20,829 bases of DNA, taken from positions 1 through 20,829 of the forward strand of contig NW_003146505.1 in assembly GCF_000003605.2 (NCBI RefSeq), in the 5' to 3' direction. This stretch comes from Saccoglossus kowalevskii (taxonomy: Eukaryota; Hemichordata; Enteropneusta; Harrimaniidae). Below are positions 11,240-20,763 of this stretch, in pieces. The notes below the pieces were generated by a model. The model saw only the letters and a list, made by a program, of their open reading frames with translations, had not been told where the DNA came from and ran no database searches. A program made the position numbers and the translations under genes. Position 1 is the first letter of the stretch, and every line of letters starts with the position of its first letter.

Positions 11240-11607
11240 GGGTATCCAGTATTCAGAGCTAGGCAATGGTATAGGGTGCACTTATGGGTATCCAGTATTC
11301 AGAGCTAGGCATTGGTATAGGTTGCACTAATGGGTATCCAGTATTCAGAGCTAGGCATTGTTATAGGTTGCACTAATGGGTATCCAGTATTCAGAGCTAG
11401 GCATTGGTATAGGTTGCACTAATGGGTATCCAGTATTCAGAGCAATGCATTGGTATAGGCTGCACTAATGGGTATCCAGTATTCAGAGCTAGGCAATGGT
11501 ATAGGGTGCACTAATGGGTATCCAGTATTCAGAGCTAGGCATTGGTATAGGTTGCACTAATGGGTATCCAGTATTCAGAGCTAGGCATTGTTATAGGTTG
11601 CACTAAT
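11240..11607. repeat. repeated three-monomer cassette, 230-bp spacing
   Basis: The series ctaggcaatgg with gggtgcac, plain, cattgttat occurs at 11240-11377 and again at 11470-11607, five monomers apart. The second copy is preceded at 11424 by caatgc with gctgcac, exactly as at 969 and 15555; the first is not. This indicates a local duplication whose left edge cuts the four-monomer cassette. Confidence 0.8.
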
Positions 11608-11790
11608 GGGTATCCAGTATTCAGAGCTAGGCATTGGTATAGGGTACACTAATGGGTATCCAGTATTCAGAGCTGGGCATTGGTATAAGGTACACTGATG
11701 GGTATAAAGTATTCAGCGCTAGGCATTGGTATAGGGTACACTAATGGGTATCCAGTATTCAGAGCTAGGCATTGGTATAGGTACACTAAT

Positions 11791-12433
11791 TGGTATCCAG
11801 TATTGAGAGCAATGCATTGGCATAGGTTGCACTTATGGGTATCCAGTATTCAGAGCTAGGCATTGGTTTAGGTTGCACTAATGGGTATCCAGTATTCAGA
11901 GCTAGGCATTGGTATAGGGTACACTAATGGGTATCCAGTATTCAGAGCTAAGCATTGGTATAGGGTACAGTAATTGGTATCCAGTATTCAGAGCTAGGCA
12001 TTGGTATAGGGTTCACTAATGGGTATCCAGTATTCAGAGCTAGGCATTGGTATAGGTTGCACTAATGGGTATCCAGTATTCAGAGCTAGGCATTGGTATA
12101 GGGTACACTAATGGTATCCAGTATTCAGAGCTAGGCATTGGTATAGGTTGCACTAATGGGTATCCGGTATTCAGAGCTAGGCATTGGTATAGGTTGCACT
12201 AATTGGTATCCACTATTCAGAGCTAAGCATTGGTTTTGGTTGCACTAATGGTAATCCAGTATTCAGAGCTAGGCATTGGTATAGGTTGCACAAATGGGTA
12301 TCCAGTATTCAGAGCTAGGCATTGGTTTAGGTTGCACTAATGGGTATCCAATATTCAGAGCTAGGCATTGGTTTAGGTTGCACTAATGGGTATCCAATAT
12401 TCAGAGCTAGGCATTGGTATAGGTTGCACTAAT
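11791..12433. repeat. higher-order repeat unit, partial third copy
   Basis: Fourteen monomers follow the order of 7865-8508: tattgagagcaatgc with ggcatagg and cacttat, ttta, gggtac, ctaagc ending cagtaat, a tggtatcc monomer with ggttcac, plain, gggtac, plain, ccggtatt, tggtatccactatt (12204), ggtaatcc with cacaaat (12250), ttta, ccaatatt. It retains the two monomers missing from copy 2, so it is closer in structure to copy 1. One monomer near 12113 is 45 bp. After 12433 the order departs from copy 1, so the right half of the unit is absent. Confidence 0.85.
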
Positions 12434-14227
12434 GGGTATCCAGTATTTAGAGCTAGGCATTGGTATAGGGTACACTAATGGGTATCCAGTATTCAGAGCT
12501 AGGCATTGGTATAGATTGCACAAATGGGTATCCAGTATTCAGAGCTAGGCATTGGTATAGGTTGCACTAATGGGTATCCAGTATTCAGAGCTAGGCATTA
12601 GTTTAGGGTACACTAATGGGTATCCAGTATTCAGAGCGAGGCATTGGTAAAGGTTGCACTAATGGGTATCAAGTATTCAGGGCTAGGCATTGGTATAGGT
12701 TGCACTAATGGGTATCCAGTATTCAGAGCTAGGCATTGGTATAGGGAAAACTAATGGGTATCCAGTATTCAGAGCTAGGCATTGGGTTAGGTTACACTAA
12801 TGGGTATCCAGTATTCAAAGCTAGGCATTGGTATAGGTTGCACTTATGGGTATCCAGTATTCAGAACTAGGCATTGGTATAGGTTGCACTAATGGGTATC
12901 CAGTATTCAGAGCTAGGCATTGGTATAGGGTAAACTAATGGGTATCCAGTATTCTGAGCTAGGCATTGGCTTAGGTTGCACTAATGGGTATCCAGTATTC
13001 AGAGCAAGGCATTGGTATAGGTTGCACTAATGGGTATCCAGTATTCAGAGCAAGGCATTGGTATAGGTTGCACTAATGGGTATCCAGTATTCAGAGCTAG
13101 GCATTGGTATAGGTTGCACTGATGGGTATCCAGTATTCAGAGCATTGCATTGGTATAGGGTGCACTAATGGGTATCCATTATTCAGAGTTAGGCATTGGT
13201 ATAGGTTGCACTAATGGGTATCCATTATTCAGAGCTAGGCATTGGTTTAGGGTACACTAATGGGTATCCAGTATTCAGAGCAAGGCATTGGTATAGGTAG
13301 CACTAATGGGTATCCAGTATTCAGAGCTAGGCATTGGTATAGGTTGCACTAATGGGTATCCATTATTCAGTGCTAGGCATTGGTTTAGGGTACACTAATG
13401 GGTATCCAGTTGTCAGAGCTAGGCATTGGTATAGGGTACACTAATGGGTATCCAGTATTCAGAGCAAGGCATTGGTATAGGGTACACTGATGTGTATAAA
13501 GTATTCAGAGCTAGGCATTGGTATAGGGTACACTAATGGGTATCCAGTAGTCAGAGCTAGGCATTGGTATAGGTTGCACTAATTGGTATCCACTATTCAG
13601 AGCTAAGCATTGGTTTAGGTTGCACTAATGGGTATCCAGTATTCAGAGCTAGGCATTGGTATAGATTGCACTAATGGGTATCCAGTATTCAGAGCTAGGC
13701 ATTGATATAGGGTACACTAATGGGTATCCAGTATTCAGAGCTAGGCATTGGTATAGGTTACACTAACGGGTATCCAGTAATGAGAGCTAGGCATTGGTAT
13801 AGGGTACACTAATGGGTATCCAGTATTCAGAGCTAGGCATTGGTATAGGTTGCACTAATGGGTATCCAGTATTCAGAGCTAGGCATTGGTATAGGGTACA
13901 CTAATGGGTATCCAGTATTCAGAGCTAGGCATTGGTATAGATTGCACAAATGGGTATCCAGTATTCAGAGCTAGGCATTGGTATAGGTTGCACTAATGGA
14001 TATCCAGTATTCAGAGCAAGGCATTAGTTTAGGGTACACTAATGGGTATCCAGTATTCAAAGCGAGGCATTGGTATAGGTTGCACTAATGGGTATCCAGT
14101 ATTCAGGGCTAGGCATTGGTATAGGTTGCACTAATGGGTATCCAGTATTCAGAGCTAGGCATTGGTATAGGGAAAACTAATGGGTATCCAGTATTCAGAG
14201 CTAGGCATTGGGTTAGGTTACACTAAT
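12434..14227. repeat. 31-monomer repeat with a cattagttta/cgagg/ggaaaac block
   Basis: A five-monomer block (cattagttta, cgagg, cagggc, ggaaaac, cattgggtta with ggttacac) lies at 12572-12801 and again at 13998-14227, offset exactly 1426 bp or 31 monomers. Homology extends left through an agattgcacaaat monomer (12480, 13906). A third copy is at 16291-16520. Between the first two copies are gcattgc and ccattattcag monomers (13122-13400) related to the 13-monomer tandem that follows, and a gtgtataaag monomer at 13492. Confidence 0.8.
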
Positions 14228-14772
14228 GGGTATCCAGTATTCAGAGCTAGGCATTGGCTTAGGTTGCACTAATGGATATTCAGAGCAAGGCATTGGTATA
14301 GGTTGCACTAATGTGTATCTAGTATTCAGAGCAAGGCATTGGTATAGGTTGCACTAATGGGTATCCAGTATTCAGAGCTAGGCATTGGTATAGGTTGCAC
14401 TGATGGGTATCCAGTATTCAGAGCATTGCATTGGTATAGGGTGCACTAATGGGTATCCATTATTCAGAGTTAGGCATTGGTATAGGTTGCACTAATGGGT
14501 ATCCATTATTCAGAGCTAGGCATTGGTTTAGGGTACACTAATGGGTATCCAGTATTAAGAGCAATGCATTGGTATAGGTTGCACTAATGGGTATCCATTA
14601 TTCAGTGCTAGGCATTGGTTTAGGGTACACTAATGGGTATCCAGTAGTCAGAGCAATGCATTGGTATAGGTTGCACTAATGGGTATCCAGTATTCAGAAC
14701 TAGGCATTGGTTTAGGGTACACTAATGGGTATCCAGTATTCAGAGCAATGCGTTGGTATAGGTTGCACTAAT
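14182..14772. repeat. 13-monomer tandem duplication, copy 1
   Basis: The order is cattgggtta with ggttacac, ggcttagg, a truncated caagg monomer (39 bp at 14274), gtgtatctag with caagg, a cactgat monomer, gagcattgc with gggtgcac, ccattattcagagtt, ccattattcagagc with ttta, tattaagagcaatgc, ccattattcagtgc, agtagtcagagcaatgc, gaactagg with ttta, caatgcgttgg. Copy 2 starts at 14773 with the same thirteen. Length is 591 bp, 598 minus 7. The last four types are also the first four of the window (2-186) and of 601-784. Confidence 0.93.
14274..14312. repeat. truncated 39-bp monomer
   Basis: The monomer reads ggatattcagagc at its left end. Compared with the ggatatcc variant seen at 13998 and 1613, seven bases (ccagtat) are missing, and the deletion is bounded by tat on both sides. 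This is the largest loss inside a single monomer that I found. Confidence 0.85.
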
Positions 14773-15370
14773 GGGTATCCAGTATTCAGAGCTAGGCATT
14801 GGGTTAGGTTACACTAATGGGTATCCAGTATTCAGAGCTAGGCATTGGCTTAGGTTGCACTAATGGGTATCCAGAATTCAGAGCAAGGCATTGGTATAGA
14901 TTGCACTAATGGGTATCTAGTATTCAGAGCAAGGCATTGGTATAGGTTGCACTAATGGGTATCCAGTATTCAGAGCTAGGCATTGGTATAGGTTGCACTG
15001 ATGGGTATCCAGTATTCAGAGCATTGCATTGGTATAGGGTGCACTAATGGGTATCCATTATTCAGAGTTAGGCATTGGTATAGGTTGCACTAATGGGTAT
15101 CCATTATTCAGAGCTAGGCATTGGTATAGGGTACACTAATGGGTTTCCAGTATTAAGAGCAATGCATTGGTATAGGTTGCACTAATGGGTATCCATTATT
15201 CAGTGCTAGGCATTGGTTTAGGGTACACTAATGGGTATCCAGTAGTCAGAGCAATGCATTGGTATAGGTTGCACTAATGGGTATCCAGTATTCAGAACTA
15301 GGCATTGGTTTAGGGTACACTAATGGGTATCCAGTATTCAGAGCAATGCGTTGGTATAGGTTGCACTAAT
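14773..15370. repeat. 13-monomer tandem duplication, copy 2
   Basis: Exactly 598 bp. It matches copy 1 monomer by monomer, differing by the intact third monomer (ccagaattc, agattgc), gggtatctag in place of gtgtatctag, tata in place of ttta in monomer 8 and gggtttcc in monomer 9. To its right (15371 on) the order continues as it does after 784, which connects this pair to the left end of the window. Confidence 0.93.
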
Positions 15371-16290
15371 GGGTATCCAGTATTCAGAGCTAGGCATTGG
15401 TTTAGGTTGCACTAATGGGTATCCAGTATTCAGAGCGAGGCATTGGTATAGGTTGCACTAATGGGTATCCAGTATTCAGAGCTAGGCATTGGTATAGGGT
15501 ACACTAATGGGTATCCAGTATTCAGAGCTAGGCATTGGTATAGGTTGCACTAATGGGTATCCAGTATTCAGAGCAATGCATTGGTATAGGCTGCACTAAT
15601 GGGTATCCAGTATTCAGAGCTAGGCAATGGTATAGGGTGCACTAATGGGTATCCAGTATTTAGAGCTAGGCATTGGTATAGGTTGCACTAATGGGTATCC
15701 AATATTCAGAGCTAGGCATTGTTATAGGTTGCACTAATGGGTATCCAGTATTCAGAGCTAGGCATTGTTATAGGGTACACTAATGGGTATCCAGTATTCA
15801 GAGCTAGGCATTGGTATAGGTTGCACTAATGGGTATCCAGTATTCAGAGCTAGGCATTGGTTTAGGTTGCACTAATGGGTATCCAGTATTCAGAGCGAGG
15901 CATTGGTATAGGTTGCACTAATGGGTATCCAGTATTCAGAGCAAGGCATTGGTATAGGGTACACTGATGGGTATAAAGTATTCAGAGCTAGGCATTGGTA
16001 TAGGGTACACTAATGGGTATCCACTATTCAGAGCTAAGCATTGGTTTAGGTTGCACTAATGGGTATCCAGTATTCAGTGCTAGGCATTGGTATAGATTGC
16101 ACTAATGGGTATCCAGTATTCAGAGCTAGGCATTGATATAGGGTACACTAATGGGTATCCAGTATTCAGAGCTAGGCATTGGTATAGGGTACACTAACGG
16201 GTATCCAGTAATCAGAGCTAGGCATTGGTATAGGTTGCAATAATGGGTATCCAGTATTCAGAGCTAGGCATTGGTATAGGTTGCACTAAT
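15371..16290. repeat. right-hand relative of 785-1230, then mixed monomers
   Basis: The part 15371-15740 follows 785-1154 at the constant offset 14586, including the cassette caatgc with gctgcac (15555), ctaggcaatgg (15601), plain (15647) and ccaatatt with cattgttat (15693). Beyond about 15816 the order departs. A gggtataaag monomer lies at 15969, preceded by a caagg/gggtacactgat monomer; the same pair occurs at 19007-19098. A ccactatt/ctaagc monomer at about 16015 resembles the HOR-start monomer. Confidence 0.8.
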
Positions 16291-16566
16291 GGGTATCCAG
16301 TATTCAGAGCTAGGCATTAGTTTAGGGTACACTAATGGGTATCCAGTATTCAGAGCGAGGCATTTGTATAGGTTGCACTAATGGGTATCCAGTATTCAGG
16401 GCTAGGCATTGGTATAGGTTGCACTAATGGGTATCCAGTATTCAGAGCTAGGCATTGGTATAGGGAAAACTAATGGGTATCCAGTATTCAGAGCTAGGCA
16501 TTGGGTTAGGTTACACTAATGGGTATCCAGTATTCAAAGCTAGGCATTGGTATAGGGAAAACTAAT
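16291..16566. repeat. cattagttta/cgagg/ggaaaac block, third copy
   Basis: Monomers at 16291, 16337, 16383, 16429 and 16475 repeat the five-monomer block of 12572 and 13998. The next (16521) is a chimera-like caaagc monomer with gggaaaac, followed at 16567 by another cattgggtta monomer. The local order fits an additional two-monomer (92-bp) duplication before the eight-monomer one. Confidence 0.8.
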
Positions 16567-16934
16567 GGGTATCCAGTATTCAGAGCTAGGCATTGGGTTA
16601 GGTTACACTAATGGGTATCCAGTATTCAAAGCTAGGCATTGGTATAGGTTGCACTAATGGGTATCTAGTATTCAGAGCTAGGCATTGGCGTAGGTTGCAC
16701 TAATGGGTATCCAGTATTCAGAGCTAGGCATTGGTATAGGGTAAACTAATGGGTATCCAGTATTCAGAGCTAGGCATTGGCTTAGGTTGCACTAATGGGT
16801 ATCCAGTATTCAGAGCAAGGCATTGGTATAGGTTGCACTAATGGGTATCCAGTATTCAGAGCAAGGCATTGGTATAGGTTGCACTAATGGGTATCCAGTA
16901 TTCAGAGCTAGGCATTGGTATAGGTTGCACTGAT
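16567..16934. repeat. 8-monomer tandem duplication, copy 1
   Basis: Eight monomers: cattgggtta with ggttacac; caaagc; ctagtattc with ggcgtagg; gggtaaac; ggcttagg; caagg; caagg; plain ending cactgat. 368 bp, exactly 8 x 46. I compared it with 16935-17302 monomer by monomer and found no difference. The sequence left of 16567 (ggaaaac) differs from that left of 16935 (cactgat), which fixes the boundary near here. Confidence 0.93.
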
Positions 16935-17302
16935 GGGTATCCAGTATTCAGAGCTAGGCATTGGGTTAGGTTACACTAATGGGTATCCAGTATTCAAAGC
17001 TAGGCATTGGTATAGGTTGCACTAATGGGTATCTAGTATTCAGAGCTAGGCATTGGCGTAGGTTGCACTAATGGGTATCCAGTATTCAGAGCTAGGCATT
17101 GGTATAGGGTAAACTAATGGGTATCCAGTATTCAGAGCTAGGCATTGGCTTAGGTTGCACTAATGGGTATCCAGTATTCAGAGCAAGGCATTGGTATAGG
17201 TTGCACTAATGGGTATCCAGTATTCAGAGCAAGGCATTGGTATAGGTTGCACTAATGGGTATCCAGTATTCAGAGCTAGGCATTGGTATAGGTTGCACTG
17301 AT
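16935..17302. repeat. 8-monomer tandem duplication, copy 2
   Basis: Directly adjacent to copy 1 and, by my reading, identical over all 368 bp, whereas other repeat pairs of this size in the window differ at several sites. It is therefore either the youngest event here or an assembly effect. Confidence 0.93.
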
Positions 17303-17670
17303 GGGTATCCAGTATTCAGAGCTAGGCATTGGTATAGGTTGCACTAATGGGTATCCAGTATTCAGAGCTAGGAATTGGTATAGGGTACACTAATGGGTAT
17401 CCAGTATTCAGAGCTAGGCATTGGTTTAGCTTGCACAAATGGGTATCCAGTATTCAAAGCTAGATATTGGTATAGGTTGCACTAATGGGTACCCAGTATT
17501 CAGAGCTAGGCATTGGTTTAGTTGCACTAATGGGTATCCAGTATTCAGAGTTAAGGCATTGGTATAGGTTGCACTAATGGGTATCCACTATTCAGAGCTA
17601 GGCATTGGTTTAGGTTGCACTAATGGGTATCCAGTATTCAGAGCTAGGCATTGGTATAGGTTGCACTAAC
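17303..17670. repeat. eight-monomer block shared with 1199-1566
   Basis: The order is plain, ctaggaatt with gggtac, tttagcttgcacaaat, caaagctagatatt, gggtaccc with ttta, gagtt, ccactatt with ttta, plain. It equals that at 1199-1566, offset 16104 bp (350 monomers plus 4). Two compensating length changes are private to this copy: a lost g in tttagttgc (17487 monomer) and an extra a in gttaagg (17532 monomer). Confidence 0.85.
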
Positions 17671-19328
17671 GGGTATCCAGTATTCAGAGCTAGGCATTGG
17701 TTTAGGTTGCACTAATGGGTATCCAGTATTCAGAGCTAGGCATTGGTATAAGTTGCACTAATGGGTACCCAGTACTCAGAGCTAGGCATTGGTTTATGTT
17801 GCACTAATGGGTATCCAGTATTCAGTGCTAGGCATTGATATAGGTTGCACTAATGGGTATCCAGTATTCAGAGCTAGGCATTAGTTTAGAGTACACTAAT
17901 GGGTATCCAGTATTCAGAGCGAAGCATTGGTATAGGTTGCACTAATGAGTATCCAGTATTCAGTGCTAGGCATTGGTATAGGGTACATTAATGGGTATCC
18001 ACTATTCAGAGCTAGGCATTGGTATAGGGTACACAAATGGGTATCCAGTATTCAGAGCTAGGCATTGGTATAGGTTGCACTAATGGGTCTCCATTATTCA
18101 GAGCTAGGCATTGGTATATGGTAAACTAATGGGTATCCAGTATTCAAAGCTAGGCATTGGTATAGGTTGCACTAATGGGTATCCAGTATTCAGGGCTAGG
18201 CATTGGTATAGGTTGCACTAATGGGTATCCAGTATTCAGAGCTAGGCATTGGTATAGTGAAAACTAATGAGTATCCAGTATTTAAATCTAGGCATTGGTT
18301 TAGGTTGCACTAATGGGTATCCAGTATTCAAAGCTAGGCATTGGTATAGGTTGCACTAATCGGTATCCAGTATTCAGAGCTAGGCATTGGTATAGTTTGC
18401 ATTATTGGGTATCCAGTATTCAGAGCTAGGCATTGGTATAGGTTGCACTAATGGTATCCAGTATTCAGAGCTAGGCATTGGTTTAGGGTACACTAATGGG
18501 TATCCAGTATTCAAGAGCTAGTGCATTGGTATAGGTTGCACTAATGGGTATCCAGTATTCAGAGCTAGGCATTGGTATAGGGTACACTAATGGGTATCCA
18601 GTATTCAGAGCAATGCATTGGTATAGGTTGCACTAATGGGTATCCAGTATTCAGAACTAGGCATTGGTATTAGGGTACACTATTGGGTATCCAGTATTCA
18701 GAGCAATGCATTGGTATAGGTTGCACTAATGGGTATCCAGTATTCAGAGCTAGGCATTGGTATATGTTGCACTAATGGGTATCCAATATTCAGAGCTAGG
18801 CATTGTTATAGGTTGCACTAATGGGTATCCAGCATTCAGAGCTAGGCATTGGTATAGGGTACTCTAATGGGTATCCAGTATTCAGAGCTAGGCATTTGTA
18901 TAGGTTGTACTAATGGGTATCCAGTATTCAGAGCTAGGCATTGGTTTAGGTTGCACTAATGGGTATCCAGTATTCAGAGCGAGGCATTGGTATAGGTTGC
19001 ACTAATGGGTATCCAGTGTTCAGAGCAAGGCATTGGTATAGGGTACACTGATGGGTATAAAGTATTCAGAGCTAGGCATTGGTATAGGGTACACTAATGG
19101 GTATCCAGTATTCAGAGCTAGGCATTGGTATAGGGTACACTAATGGGTATCCAGTATTCAGAGCTAGGCATTGGTATAGGGTACACTAATGGGTATCCAG
19201 TATTCAGAGTTAGGCATTGGTATAGGTTGCACTAATGGGTATCCAGTATTCAGAGCGAGGGATTGGTATAGGTTGCACTAATGGGTATCCAGTATTCAGA
19301 GCTAGGCATTGGTATAGGTTGCACTAAT
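17671..19328. repeat. mixed monomers with pre-duplication HOR tail
   Basis: At 17855-17992 the HOR tail order (cattagttta, cgaagc, gagtatcc, gtacattaat) appears without the 9-bp duplication. The gggtctcc, caaagc, cagggc, gaaaac cassette is at 18085-18268, offset 11785 bp from 6300. Irregular monomers cluster at 18440-18680: a 45-bp unit, one with ttcaagagctagtgc (two extra bases) and one with ggtattagg (one extra). A gggtataaag monomer is at 19053, and gagttagg then cgagggatt lie just before the next HOR start. Confidence 0.7.
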
Positions 19329-20763
19329 TGGTATCCACTATTCAGAGCTAAGCATTGGTTTAGGTTGCACTAATGGTAATCCAGTATTCAGAGCTAGGCA
19401 TTGGTATAGGTTGCACAAATGGGTATCCAGTATTCAGAGCTAGGCATTGGTTTAGGTTGCACCAATGGGTATCCAATATTCAGAGCTAGGCATTGGTTTA
19501 GGTTGCACTAATGGGTATCCAGTATTCAGAGCTAGGCATTGGTATAGGTTGCACTAATGGGTATCCAGTATTCAGAGCTAGGAATTGGTATAGGGTACAC
19601 TAATGGGTATCCAGTATTCAGAGCTAGGCATTGGTTTAGCTTGCACTAATGGGTATCCAGTATTCAAAGCTAGATATTGGTATAGGTTGCACTAATGGGT
19701 ATCCAGTATTCAGAGCTAGGCATTGGTATAGGGTATACTAATAGGTATCCAGTATTCAGAGCTAGGCATTGGTTTAGGTTGCACTAATGGGTATCCAGTA
19801 TTCAGAGCTAGGAATTGGTATAGGGTACACTAATGGGTATCCAGTATTCAGAGCTAGGCATTGGTTTAGCTTGCACTAATGGGTATCCAGTATTCAAAGC
19901 TAGATATTGGTATAGGTTGCACTAATGGGTATCCAGTATTCAGAGCTAGGCATTGGTATAGGTTGCACTAATGGGTATCCAGTATTTAGAGCCTGCCATT
20001 GGTTTAGGTTGCACTAATGCGTATCCAGTATTCAGAGCTAGGTATTGGTTTAGGTTGCACTAATGGGTATCCAGTATCCAGAGCTAGGCATCGGTATAGG
20101 TTGCACTGATGGGTATCCAGTATTCAGAGCTAGGCATTGGTATAGGTTGCACTAATGGGTATCCAGTATTCAGAGCTAGGCATTAGTTTAGGGTACTCTA
20201 ATGGGTATCCAGTATCCAGAGCTAGGCATTGGTATATGTTGCACTAATGGGTATCCAGTATTTAGAGCCTGCCATTGGTTTAGGTTGCACTAATGCGTAT
20301 CCAGTATTCAGAGCTAGGTATTGGTTTAGGTTGCACTAATGGGTATCCAGTATCCAGAGCTAGGCATCGGTATAGGTTGCACTAATGGGTATCCAGTATT
20401 CAGAGCTAGGCATTGGTATAGGTTGCACTAATGGGTATCCAGTATTTAGAGCTAGGCATTAGTTTAGGGTACACTAATGGGTATCCAGTATTCAGAGCGA
20501 AGCATTGGTATAGATTGCACTAATGAGTATCCAGTATTCAGAGCTAGGCATTGGTATAGGGTACATTAATTACATTAATGGGTATCCAGTATTCAGAGCT
20601 AGGCATTGGTATAGGGTACACTAATGGGTATCCAGTATTCAGAGTTAGGCATTGGTATAGGTTGCACTAATGGGTATCCAGTATTCAGAGCGAGGGATTG
20701 GTATAGGTTGCACTAATGGGTATCCAGTATTCAGAGCTAGGCATTGGTATAGGTTGCACTAAT
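19329..20763. repeat. higher-order repeat unit, rearranged fourth copy (31 monomers)
   Basis: 1435 bp, 31 monomers plus the 9-bp duplication. It begins with tggtatccactatt/ctaagc (19329) and ggtaatcc (19375), as at 8279, 9531 and 12204, and the same pair begins the next unit at 20764. It carries two internal duplications: ctaggaatt, tttagcttgc and caaagctagatatt at 19559-19696 and again at 19789-19926 (five monomers apart), and the cctgcc, gcgtatcc, catcgg series at 19973 and 20249 (six monomers apart). It lacks the tattgagagc and ccggtatt monomers that begin copies 1 and 2. Confidence 0.88.
20562..20579. repeat. 9-bp tandem duplication in a monomer tail, copy 3
   Basis: Same tacattaat doublet and same left neighbours as at 9145 and 10304. 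It is 10258 bp (exactly 223 x 46, net of indels) from the second copy. Confidence 0.95.

Noticed and set aside
20-20470. TTTAGGG in ggtttagggtac as plant-type telomere repeat
   Set aside because: It occurs once per A-type monomer as a one-base variant of tatagg, never in tandem with a 7-bp period.
9145-20579. 9-bp duplication as a transposon target-site duplication
   Set aside because: The two copies are directly adjacent with no insert between them, and the same doublet sits in three copies of one HOR, so it is inherited, not three insertions.
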